Source of the DNA: MWDV01 sp002070715
Lineage (GTDB): Bacteria > Verrucomicrobiota > Verrucomicrobiia > Limisphaerales > MWDV01
DNA length: 64,000 nt
NCBI GenBank assembly: GCA_035411585.1
Contig: DAONTI010000016.1
Span: forward strand, 1 to 64,000
Reading direction: 5' to 3'
In this document: positions 52,897 through 61,096 of the stretch, in pieces
How the letters are laid out: each line of letters starts with the position of its first letter
Position numbering within the stretch: the stretch's first letter is position 1
Notes under the pieces: model-generated
Seen by the model: only the letters and a program-made list of their open reading frames with translations
Database searches by the model: none
What the model was told of the DNA's origin: nothing
Translations under genes and position numbers: made by a program

Positions 52897-53726
52897 TCGT
52901 GATTAACCGAGATTTCTTCAACCGTTTTTACACGCACCTCAATGCCCAAGCGCAAATCCTTTAACATGATGACCAGTTCATCGCCATCAATCATGTCCAA
53001 CGGAGGGGCTCCATCCCGCTGTGCTTCCAATCGAGCATCGCGGGTAAAGGTGCCGGTGGTGATGAACAGTCCCTTGTCGGCCCGACCAACCATTGCTCCG
53101 CGGAAATCTCGAATAGCGCTTGCCGATATACTGTCACGATAGCGCTTACACTGAAAAATCACATGAAACGAAAGAATACCACCAAGCTTCACAACGCCTT
53201 TGCCGTCAATGCCGCCATCACCAGAACGACCGGTCACCTCAACTTGGATAAATCCAGATTCGCGAAGTAATCTCTGGCAGAGGCGCTCAAAAGCTTCCGG
53301 GGCCATTTGTTTGAGGGCTTCCAGAGCTTCGTCTTGCCAGCGAAGTTCCCTGACCATTTCCGGCGTTTCCTGCCCCGCTTCTGCTTCAGCGGCCTCCTCT
53401 CTGGCAACACGATCTTCCTGCTGAACAGCACGAGTGACCTCTGCTGGAATTACTTGCTCGGTTGCGATGCCTCGATCGGAAAGCGCCCAGACCCCCCGAT
53501 CCGAGTTCTCCAGCAGGCCATATCTCTTCAAATATGTTCGGGCCCAAGCCAAGTTGTAACTGAACTTGGTGCGATTCCCCCTGTGGATTTGATTGATGTC
53601 TTCTTCCGAAAGGTTGAGGATACGGGATACTGATTCCTCCAACTCGGGGATTGATGCTGAACCACCCAACTCCCGCAATGCCTGCAGTAAGGGGTTAAAG
53701 AGTTCGTCGAATTTTGGTGCGGCCAT
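52878..53726 (-). CDS. Mrr-type restriction endonuclease
   Basis: Protein of 282 residues. The N-terminal winged-helix domain (about 5-90; FSYNLAWARTYLKRYGLLE and GVWALSDRG) is typical of Mrr_N. The C-terminal nuclease domain has the PD-(D/E)xK core GFIQVEVTGRSGDGGIDG, then FHVIFQCKRY with the QxK motif, and GADKGLFITTG-like sequence (RADKGLFITTGTF). Mrr enzymes cut methylated or otherwise modified DNA, so this is a defence gene. No methyltransferase is near, as expected for a type IV enzyme. It is transcribed towards the PEP-CTERM gene, which overlaps its end. Confidence 0.9.
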   Translation of the reverse strand: MAAPKFDELFNPLLQALRELGGSASIPELEESVSRILNLSEEDINQIHRGNRTKFSYNLAWARTYLKRYGLLENSDRGVWALSDRGIATEQVIPAEVTRAVQQEDRVAREEAAEAEAGQETPEMVRELRWQDEALEALKQMAPEAFERLCQRLLRESGFIQVEVTGRSGDGGIDGKGVVKLGGILSFHVIFQCKRYRDSISASAIRDFRGAMVGRADKGLFITTGTFTRDARLEAQRDGAPPLDMIDGDELVIMLKDLRLGIEVRVKTVEEISVNHEWFKKI

Positions 53727-53860
53727 ATTGCATTATTTCGTTTGTCGAACAGTAGTATTCGGGAATGTCGGGCGGGGATAGCCCGCCAAGTGAAACGACC
53801 TTGTCATGGCGGCATATTTTCAAGCAGCGCGCCGGGTGTCAATCGAGAAGCCAAGAGGTT

Positions 53861-53899
53861 TGGGAAAGACTGGGGACATCGTGACCCCCTAGTGGTGAA
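53861..53899 (+). repeat. Dispersed repeat, copy 2
   Basis: Thirty-nine bases beginning TGGGAAAGACTGGGGACATC, differing from 51984-52023 at only a few positions. It lies between mrr and the fumarase genes. Confidence 0.75.
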
Positions 53900-53974
53900 G
53901 CTCCCGGCGGAAAATGGCGTGGCGGGAACCCCGCATTGGCGCCGCGGCGTGGGCCGCCTACACTGCGCGGCGCC

Positions 53975-54853
53975 ATGACTGAATTGCAAACGGCTCTGCT
54001 TGAATTGATCCGGCGCACGTCGGCGGAGATTCCCGACGACGTCCACCGCGCCCTCCTCGCCGCGGGGGCCAACGAACAGCAAGGGTCCATCGCCGCCAAC
54101 GCGATGCAGATCATTGACCAGAACATCGCGCTGGCGAAAAACAAATCCCAGCCCATCTGCCAGGACACGGGCAGCGTGTTGTTCTACGTGGATTGTCCGG
54201 TCGGTTACGATCAGATCACGTTTGCCGAAGCGGCACGGGAAGCGGTCCGGCAGGCCACCCGGAAAGGGTATCTGCGGCAGAACTCGGTGGATTCCCTCAC
54301 CGGCAAAAACGACGGCACCAACGTCGGCCCGGGCGCGCCGGCGCTGCATTTTCAGCAACAGCGCGCACCGGAGGTCAACGTGCGGCTGCTCCTCAAGGGG
54401 GGCGGGTGCGAGAACGTCGGCGCGCAATACTCCCTGCCGCACACCGCGCTCGGGGCCAACCGCGATCTGGCGGGTTGCCGCAAGGTGATTTTGGACGCCG
54501 TCCTGCAGGCGCAGGGCAAGGGGTGCGGACCGGGCATTCTAGGCGTGTGCATCGGCGGCGACCGCGCCACCGGATATGAATACAGCAAACAACAACTGTT
54601 GCGCCGCCTCGACGACCGGAATCCGGTGCCCGAACTGGACGCGCTGGAGCAGGACATCGTCCAGACCGCGAACGCGCTGGGGATCGGTCCGATGGGGTTT
54701 GGCGGCAGGACCACGTTGTTGGGGGCGAAGATTGGCGCGGTCAACCGCCTGCCGGCGTCGTTCTTTGTCAGCATCAGTTACATGTGCTGGGCGTACCGGC
54801 GGCAGGGGGTGACGTTGAACGAAGCGGGCGGCATCGCCCGGTGGCTGTATTAA
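53975..54853 (+). CDS. Class I fumarate hydratase, alpha subunit
   Basis: Iron-sulfur hydratase subunit of 292 residues that interconverts fumarate and malate (tartrate dehydratases are close relatives). Cys ligands of the [4Fe-4S] cluster are expected in PICQDTGSVLF, GGGCENVGAQY and the Cys of CIGGDRATG. LTGKNDGTNVGPGAPALHF and GIGPMGFGGRTTLLG are typical of the alpha part. The ATG at 53975 fits the family. The beta subunit follows after 19 bases. The close sdhCAB operon suggests a shared citric-acid-cycle role, though it is on the other strand. Confidence 0.93.
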   Translation: MTELQTALLELIRRTSAEIPDDVHRALLAAGANEQQGSIAANAMQIIDQNIALAKNKSQPICQDTGSVLFYVDCPVGYDQITFAEAAREAVRQATRKGYLRQNSVDSLTGKNDGTNVGPGAPALHFQQQRAPEVNVRLLLKGGGCENVGAQYSLPHTALGANRDLAGCRKVILDAVLQAQGKGCGPGILGVCIGGDRATGYEYSKQQLLRRLDDRNPVPELDALEQDIVQTANALGIGPMGFGGRTTLLGAKIGAVNRLPASFFVSISYMCWAYRRQGVTLNEAGGIARWLY

Positions 54854-54872
54854 AACCTGCGGGGAGCGAACC

Positions 54873-55448
54873 ATGATCAAACTGAATTTTCCCTTTACCG
54901 AAGCCGCGGTGCGCGCCTTGAAAGTGGGCGACGAAGTATTGATTTCCGGCGTGGTGTTTACCGGTCGCGACGCCGTGCACAAGTATTTGTACGAGGGCGG
55001 CCCGTTGCCGCCGGGCGTGAGCCTGCGGGACGGCATCCTCTATCACTGCGGTCCGGTGATGCTGCAACAAGCGGACGGCACCTGGCAATGCAACGCCGCC
55101 GGCCCCACGACGTCCATTCGGGAAGAACCGTATCAAGGCCGGATCATTCGCGATCACGGCGTGCGGGGCGTGATTGGCAAGGGCGGCATGGGCGAGGGCA
55201 CCCTGGCCGCCTGTCAGGAACATGGCTGCGTATATCTGCACGCCGTGGGCGGCGCCGCGCAGGTGTTGGCGGCGTGCATCCGGCGCGTGCGCAACGTTTA
55301 TTTCCTGGAGCAATTCGGCGCGCCGGAAGCCATTTGGGAATTGGACGTCGTGGATTTCCCGGCGGTGGTCACCATGGATGCGCACGGTCGCTCGCTGCAC
55401 CGAGAGGTGTTCCAGCATAGTCAGGCCGAGTTGGCTCGGCGGCTCTGA
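54873..55448 (+). CDS. Class I fumarate hydratase, beta subunit
   Basis: C-terminal-type subunit of 191 residues that completes the hydratase. LISGVVFTGRDAVHKYLYE at the start, LYHCGPVML, AAGPTTSIREEPYQ, VRGVIGKGGMGEGTL and YLHAVGGAAQVLA are all family features. A clear GGGGAG Shine-Dalgarno sequence stands seven bases before the ATG. The gene is translated just after the alpha subunit. Confidence 0.94.
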   Translation: MIKLNFPFTEAAVRALKVGDEVLISGVVFTGRDAVHKYLYEGGPLPPGVSLRDGILYHCGPVMLQQADGTWQCNAAGPTTSIREEPYQGRIIRDHGVRGVIGKGGMGEGTLAACQEHGCVYLHAVGGAAQVLAACIRRVRNVYFLEQFGAPEAIWELDVVDFPAVVTMDAHGRSLHREVFQHSQAELARRL

Positions 55449-55597
55449 GCCGGGGCGGACACCGAGGCCCGCCTGACTGCGTCTGCCGGCACGCAATGCC
55501 CCTGCTCGGGGATCACGGACTGAATGTCTCCGCACACGTGCTTCGGGATGAAATTTTTTCTGTCAGCCGGCGGGGCGTTTTGTCAGGGTACCTCCCC

Positions 55598-56482
55598 ATG
55601 AAAATCTGGTTCGCGTTGCTCGCCGCCGCCGCGATCTGTCGGGCGGAAAATCTGGAACAAACCTACGCGCCGTACGGCCGTCTGTTGATCACGCCTTTTG
55701 CCTCCGCGCCGTTTCCGCATCCCAGCCGCGCCGCAGGGCATCAGTACAAGGACAAATTCTTCCCGGCGGAGACGCATTACTGCGACAACTCGGTGGCGCT
55801 CTTCATTCCGAAGGGCTTTCGCGAAACTCCGCGCGTGGACGTGGTGGTGTATTTTCACGGCTGGGGCAGCAGCATTGAAAGCACCCTGCGCCGGTTTCAG
55901 TTGATCGAACAATTCACGGCCAGCGGCAAAAATGCCGTGCTGGTTTTTCCGGAAGGGCCCAAGCACGCCTCCGATTCCGCGGGCGGCAAACTGGAAGACC
56001 CGGAGGGGTTCAAACGGTTTGTCAACGAGGTGACGGCCACGTTGCGGCGCCAGGCCGGCGGGCAATCTTCGGCGGAGGAGATCGGTCGCGTCATTCTGGC
56101 CGGACACAGCGGCGCCTACAAAGTCATGGCGGCCATCCTGGATCGCGGCGGTTTGCCGGAGCGGGTGCGGGAGGTGTGGTTGTTCGACGCGTTGTATGCC
56201 GAGACCGATAAATTCCTCGCGTGGTGGGACCGGGAGCAGGGACGACTGCTCAACATTTACACCGAGAACGGCGGCACGAAGCGCAATTCGGAGACTTGGA
56301 TGGAACGACTGAAACAACGCGGCACGCCCTTTCTGTTCACCTCGGACACCGCCGTCACCGCGGCGGAATTGAAATCGGGCCGGCTGATTTTTCTCTCCAC
56401 CGATCTGGGCCACAACGACGTGGTGGAGAAACGGAAGACGTTTGGTGAATTCTTAAAAACGAGTTGCTTGGACGACCGGTAA
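55598..56482 (+). CDS. Exported alpha/beta-hydrolase-like protein
   Basis: Protein of 294 residues with a short signal peptide (MKIWFALLAAAAICRA). A hydrolase fold is suggested by VDVVVYFHGWGSSIES (oxyanion strand), the nucleophile elbow VILAGHSGAYKVM (GxSxG) and STDLGHNDVV, which may supply the histidine. Lengths and spacing fit an esterase or lipase-like enzyme. The substrate is unknown. It sits 150 bases after fumarase; a shared transcript is uncertain. Confidence 0.8.
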   Translation: MKIWFALLAAAAICRAENLEQTYAPYGRLLITPFASAPFPHPSRAAGHQYKDKFFPAETHYCDNSVALFIPKGFRETPRVDVVVYFHGWGSSIESTLRRFQLIEQFTASGKNAVLVFPEGPKHASDSAGGKLEDPEGFKRFVNEVTATLRRQAGGQSSAEEIGRVILAGHSGAYKVMAAILDRGGLPERVREVWLFDALYAETDKFLAWWDREQGRLLNIYTENGGTKRNSETWMERLKQRGTPFLFTSDTAVTAAELKSGRLIFLSTDLGHNDVVEKRKTFGEFLKTSCLDDR

Positions 56483-56515
56483 TGCCCCGTCAGCGGCTGG
56501 CCGGCTCCGGCCGGG

Positions 56516-56920
56516 TCACGGTTGGCAGGTGATCTGCGACCATTCCTCGCCTTGGGTGGCGGCGTAGAGGGTGAAGGCCTGTTCGTTTTGAATCAAGACG
56601 GCGCGCACCACGGAGGAATCATCGGCCCGGCCCAGGTTCAGCAGGGTGTCGGGAATAATGTCCACCTTCTTGTGGGCGTACACGAGGGCGAACACGGCTT
56701 GGGCAAACGCGCAATAAGGCAGATCCCGATACGCGCCCTCGGCGAAATCCTCAACCAAGTTGGCGAGAAATTCGAGTTGATCCGCCAGATGCGGGTACAG
56801 CGGCTCTTGGATCTGGGTGAATTCCAGTTTCCACTTGGGCAGCAGACGGAGCACTTTGTCCACGGTCGCCGGGGTCACGGTCGCCGCGCCGCGATTCACA
56901 AACGCCACAATCTCAGGCAT
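56516..56920 (-). CDS. YkvA-like (DUF1232) small protein
   Basis: Protein of 134 residues. The C-terminal part, YCAFAQAVFALVYAHKKVDI followed by IPDTLLNLGRADDSSVVRAV, matches the YkvA/DUF1232 pattern with the conserved D-I-I-P-D motif. The hydrophobic helix before it may dip into the membrane. Members are uncharacterised and often lie near transport or envelope genes. It converges with the hydrolase gene. Confidence 0.72.
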   Translation of the reverse strand: MPEIVAFVNRGAATVTPATVDKVLRLLPKWKLEFTQIQEPLYPHLADQLEFLANLVEDFAEGAYRDLPYCAFAQAVFALVYAHKKVDIIPDTLLNLGRADDSSVVRAVLIQNEQAFTLYAATQGEEWSQITCQP

Positions 56921-57045
56921 GGCCGCATTCTACCCGCCCGCCGGGTTGGAGGAAAGATTTTCCGGAGGCTGCCGTTACCGGTCCGGGATGGGGTTACAGG
57001 CAACGCCATCGCAGCCCAGACCGATGGTTGGGCGCGCTGCGGGCG

Positions 57046-58329
57046 TTAATTCCGGGTAGGCAGCGGGACCAGCTTCCGCCGCAGCGTCAATGTGCCGCCG
57101 CCGCCCAAGATAAGGGCGGTCATTCCCGCCAGGAGAAACGCCGGCGCGAACGAATGCGAGGCATCCGCGAGTGCGCCGGCCAGATACGGACCCAACGCCT
57201 GCCCCAAACCAAAGACCAAGGTGACCAAGCCCAAGGCCGCCGGGGCCAAGCGCGGGCCAAACAGGTCGCCGCTCAATGCCGCCATCAAAGCCGGAATGCT
57301 CCACGCCGTGAGCGCAAAGAGCGCGGCGGAGAGATGAATGCTCCCCGGCGTGCGGCTTGCTCCAAAGAGCAGAAACGACACGCCTTGCAAACCAAACACC
57401 CACAGCAACGCCGTGCGGCGTCCCCAGCGATCCGATACTCCGCCCCAGATGAATCCGCTCACGGTGGAAACTACGCCGATTTGCAGCCACAAAGCGCCCG
57501 CCCGGGCCGGAGTGAAGCCCGCTTCCGCCGTCAAATACCGGACAAAAAATGTGGCGTAGATAATGTAGGAAAATCCAAACGCAAAATACAACGCGGCCAG
57601 CTTCCAGAGCGTCGCGGAGCGATACACCCCGCGCCAGTCACGGGCGGCGGGGGCGGTCGCCGCGGAGGAGGCGTTGCGTTCGGCTTCTGATTCGCCGATC
57701 GGGCGCAGTCCTTTTTCCGCCGGCCGATTACGCAAAAAGAGTGTGGCGGCGGCAAAGACCAGGAGGGTCAAACCCGCCAGCACATACCAACACACCCGCC
57801 ATCCTTGATCGCCGCAATGATGCAGGAGGGCGGGAATCAACGGCCCGGTGACCATCAATCCGACGCTGGAACCGGCCACCCCCACACCGGCCGCCAAGCC
57901 GCGCCGGCGAGCGCCGAACCAAGGCGAAACTAAAGCCATGGCCGGTACGTTGCTGCCCGCGCCGCCCACGCCGGCCAGAAACCGCCCCAGCACGGCGGCG
58001 CCAAAGGTGGGGATCAGCCCTGTCACCGCCATCCCCAGTGCCACGATCAACAGTCCGCAACCGATGACGGCGCGGGGACCAAAGCGCGCGGCCAGCACGC
58101 CGGCGAATCCGACCGTGACCAGGTATCCCACCAGGTTCCAGGATTGGAGAATGCCGGTTTGCGTATTGGTGAGATGCAAGGCGTGTTGCATCGCCGGCAG
58201 CAGGCTCGTGTAACCAAACCGCGCCAGCCCGAGCGCGCTAAAAACAACCAACACGATCAACCCCAGCACCACGTAGCCATAGTGACAACGGCGGACGGCA
58301 GTTTCCGGTGCGGGATGGTTTGCGTGCAT
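57046..58329 (-). CDS. Major facilitator superfamily transporter
   Basis: Inner-membrane protein of 427 residues with twelve predicted helices. The MFS loop motif appears as GVLAARFGPRAVIG after helix 2 and as GGVSDRWGRRTALL after helix 8. The N-terminus CHYGYVVLGLIVLVVFSALG and the YhfX/oxalate-formate-like LARFGYTSLLPAMQHAL suggest a monocarboxylate or similar organic-anion porter of the YbfB or OFA-like type. The substrate is not evident. Confidence 0.9.
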   Translation of the reverse strand: MHANHPAPETAVRRCHYGYVVLGLIVLVVFSALGLARFGYTSLLPAMQHALHLTNTQTGILQSWNLVGYLVTVGFAGVLAARFGPRAVIGCGLLIVALGMAVTGLIPTFGAAVLGRFLAGVGGAGSNVPAMALVSPWFGARRRGLAAGVGVAGSSVGLMVTGPLIPALLHHCGDQGWRVCWYVLAGLTLLVFAAATLFLRNRPAEKGLRPIGESEAERNASSAATAPAARDWRGVYRSATLWKLAALYFAFGFSYIIYATFFVRYLTAEAGFTPARAGALWLQIGVVSTVSGFIWGGVSDRWGRRTALLWVFGLQGVSFLLFGASRTPGSIHLSAALFALTAWSIPALMAALSGDLFGPRLAPAALGLVTLVFGLGQALGPYLAGALADASHSFAPAFLLAGMTALILGGGGTLTLRRKLVPLPTRN

Positions 58330-58569
58330 TTGGCCGGGCCACTTTACGCCCGTCCGTCCCCGGTTGACCAGCAGAAGGTGGACGTATTTTAGCGGCGAAC
58401 AAAACCAAGACTCTTGCCCCGCTTCGGATCGAAGGTTGGCGCGCGCAAGCGATTGGCGAAGCCGGATTGGCCTTCAGTTGCCGACACAAGCGAAACAACG
58501 CGGCGGACGCATTCGCTTGACGTTCATTCCCACTCATGTTGTAAGCTGCACCTGCGCAAAATTAATGCT

Positions 58570-59568
58570 ATGGCCGACTTCATCTTTGCTTGCCCCCAGT
58601 GTCACCGCGACATTTCGTGCGATCCAGCATGGGCCGGACAACAGGTTCAGTGTCCGCTGTGCCAGGCGCCGGTGACGGTGCCCTCCCCCGCCCGGCAAAC
58701 CACGCGTCAACCGCAGGCGCGACTGGCGGTTGGGCGCTCCGCTCCGGGCGGCGGCGCGGCCCGCTCCAAGCCGGTGTATCGGGAAATGGTCGAAGCGCCG
58801 CCCAAAAAGCAAAATCCGCTGGTGACTTTGGGCATGATCGTTGTGGTGGTCATTGCGCTCGGGGTCGCCGGCTATTTTGCTTACGGCTGGTGGCAGGCGC
58901 GGGAGACGGCCAAAGCCGAGGCCGCCGAGGCCGCCGCCCAAGCCGCCGCCGCCGCTGCGCTGCCTCCTGAACCGCCGCCGGAGCCGACGGTACGTGAGCT
59001 ACCTGTGATTGCGCCAGTCTGGACGCTGGATCTCGACGCGGCAAAAATTCCGGAGAGCCGAGTGAACGGTCTGATTGCCGGGACCAACTTTGTGGCCGAC
59101 ACCGCCCGGCTGGCGTTCACCGGCAGCGCGTATCTCTTGAGCCTGAGTCAAGGTGAGGCGGGCGCCCCCGAACGCGAGCTTTACGTTTTTTTGCGGCCGA
59201 AACGGGGTCAACCGCTCACGAACCAAACGTGGGCGATTTCCCAAGAGATGAAAGGCGCGGGCGTGCCGCGAGTGGCCAAACGCTGGAAGCGGGACGCCCG
59301 CCGGGCCCCGACGCAAAAGGATTTTTCCTCCGGTTACGTCTTGAAACTGGAGTTGGGCGAGATCCAGGACGGCGACATCGCCGGTAAAATTTACGCCGCG
59401 TTGCCCGATGAGGAACAAACGGTGGTGGCCGGCGTGTTCAAGGCAACGATCGCCATCCCCGGCATGTCAGGGCCGGCGATGACCCCGCCGATGCAACCAC
59501 CGGGCGCGCCGATGGTGGAAATGCCGGCGGAACTGCCGCCGGGCTATCGTCCGGTCCCGCAGCCGTAA
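58570..59568 (+). CDS. Zinc-ribbon membrane-anchored protein of unknown function
   Basis: Protein of 332 residues. An N-terminal zinc ribbon with two CxxC pairs (FACPQCHRDI and VQCPLCQAPV) is followed by a basic linker, one transmembrane helix (about 86-108, LVTLGMIVVVVIALGVAGYF) and an Ala/Glu coiled coil. A beta-rich C-terminal domain (140-290) ends in a Pro/Met tail. Such zinc-ribbon/one-helix architecture is frequent in Verrucomicrobiota and Planctomycetota. I do not recognise the C-terminal domain. It converges on gltX. Confidence 0.75.
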   Translation: MADFIFACPQCHRDISCDPAWAGQQVQCPLCQAPVTVPSPARQTTRQPQARLAVGRSAPGGGAARSKPVYREMVEAPPKKQNPLVTLGMIVVVVIALGVAGYFAYGWWQARETAKAEAAEAAAQAAAAAALPPEPPPEPTVRELPVIAPVWTLDLDAAKIPESRVNGLIAGTNFVADTARLAFTGSAYLLSLSQGEAGAPERELYVFLRPKRGQPLTNQTWAISQEMKGAGVPRVAKRWKRDARRAPTQKDFSSGYVLKLELGEIQDGDIAGKIYAALPDEEQTVVAGVFKATIAIPGMSGPAMTPPMQPPGAPMVEMPAELPPGYRPVPQP

Positions 59569-59586
59569 CGCGCGCGGCCGCCCGAT

Positions 59587-60930
59587 TCAAAAACTGGCCA
59601 AAGCCCGCTCCAGCCGCGCCAACGCCCGTTCCCGACCCAACACTTCCAATAAGTGATACAGGCTTGGGCCAGCCGGGTTGCCGGTGCAGGCAAGGCGCAC
59701 CGGATGCACAAGCACACCGGCTTTCACGCCCAATTCTGAAGCCGTGGCTTTCAGCACGGTTTCGAGTGTGGCGGCATCGAAGGACGAGGCTTGGGCGAAG
59801 GCTTCGCGGAGCTTTTCCAAGCGGGGCTTGTTCTCAGGGATGAAGTTCTTTTGTGCCGCTTCAGGGTTGTAAGTCACTTCTTCCTGAAAATAAAACCCAC
59901 CGTAAGCCGGCAGTTCATTGAACAACTTGAACTTGCCCCGGCAGGTGTCCAACGCCGCTTTGACGTAATCGAGCGGATACGCATTCGTGTTCAAGCCCGC
60001 CTTGGCCAGCGCATGCACCGCCAGTTCGTAGAACCGGTCGTCGCCCAGCTCCCGCGCATATTCGCCCTGCAACCAGAGAAGTTTATCCGCATCGAACCGG
60101 GCGTTGTGCCGGAGTATTTGCGGCAGATCAAACCGTTCAATGACTTCAGACAACGCCAGTTTTTCCCGGTTATCCTTGGGCGACCAACCGAGCAGACAGA
60201 GATAGTTATTGACCGCTTCAGGCAAAAACCCTTCCTGCATGTAGTAGGCCAGGGAGGCGCCTTGGTCACGCTTGCTCATCTTCGTGCCGTCGGCGTTGAG
60301 GATGAGGGGAATGTGGCCGTAATGCGGCGGCGGCACGTCAAACGCCCGGAAGAGGGCGATGTGTTTGGCGGCGTTGCTGAGGTGGTCCTCCCCGCGAATG
60401 ACGTGGGTAATGCCCATTTCCAAATCATCCACCACATTGGTCAGGTGGAACACCGGTTGCCCGTCCGAACGTTGGATGACGAAGTCCGGGTCCGCCGCCT
60501 CCCGGTCGGTGAGCGGTCGAACCACGTCCCCCACCACCAGATCGGGGATGGTGATCGGCTCGCGGGGCATCCGGAACTTGATGGCCCCGTCGTATTCGTA
60601 GGCCAGGCCGCGGGAGAGCAACGCCTCGACACGGCGTTGATAGAATTCCCGGCGTTGACTCTGGTAATAAGGGCCGCGATCCCCCTTGCCGGGACCGGTG
60701 GCGTCGCTGGTCAGCGGGCCTTCGTCCCAATGCAACCCCAGCCAGCGCAAACCGCTGAGGATGACTTCCGTGGCCTCCTGGGTGTTGCGGGCCGTGTCCG
60801 TATCCTCGATGCGTAAAATAAACGTGCCGCCGGTGTGCCGCGCGTAGAGCCAGTTGAACAGCGCCGTGCGGGCGCCGCCAATGTGTAGAAACCCCGTCGG
60901 ACTGGGGGCAAAGCGAACGCGAACTTTCAT
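59587..60930 (-). CDS. gltX: Glutamyl-tRNA synthetase
   Basis: Class Ib synthetase of 447 residues. HIGH motif: RFAPSPTGFLHIGGARTALF; KMSKS motif: LNADGTKMSKRDQGAS. Also seen are YEYDGAIKFRMP, HVIRGEDHLSNAAKH and the C-terminal anticodon-binding part with GVKAGVLVHPVRLACTGN. ATG 60930 is chosen over 60990 because residues before it are unlike the family. With gatB present, a non-discriminating role on tRNA-Gln is possible. Confidence 0.95.
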   Translation of the reverse strand: MKVRVRFAPSPTGFLHIGGARTALFNWLYARHTGGTFILRIEDTDTARNTQEATEVILSGLRWLGLHWDEGPLTSDATGPGKGDRGPYYQSQRREFYQRRVEALLSRGLAYEYDGAIKFRMPREPITIPDLVVGDVVRPLTDREAADPDFVIQRSDGQPVFHLTNVVDDLEMGITHVIRGEDHLSNAAKHIALFRAFDVPPPHYGHIPLILNADGTKMSKRDQGASLAYYMQEGFLPEAVNNYLCLLGWSPKDNREKLALSEVIERFDLPQILRHNARFDADKLLWLQGEYARELGDDRFYELAVHALAKAGLNTNAYPLDYVKAALDTCRGKFKLFNELPAYGGFYFQEEVTYNPEAAQKNFIPENKPRLEKLREAFAQASSFDAATLETVLKATASELGVKAGVLVHPVRLACTGNPAGPSLYHLLEVLGRERALARLERALASF

Positions 60931-61096
60931 GGCCTGAATAAACCACGGATGACGCCGATTAGCACGGAGGAAATTGACCGGCGCCGGCATTGATCCGGAA
61001 TCACGCGGTTAAATCTACGAAACCCGCAAGCCCGGTGAATCGGCGAGGATTTGAGGAAAACCCGCCTTTCACCCCAAGTTGGCCGCGGTCACAACC

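Noticed and set aside
56499..56512. Palindrome GGCCGGCTCCGGCC between the hydrolase and YkvA-like genes as a terminator
   Set aside because: The stem is only six base pairs with a two-base centre and no T-run follows on either strand.
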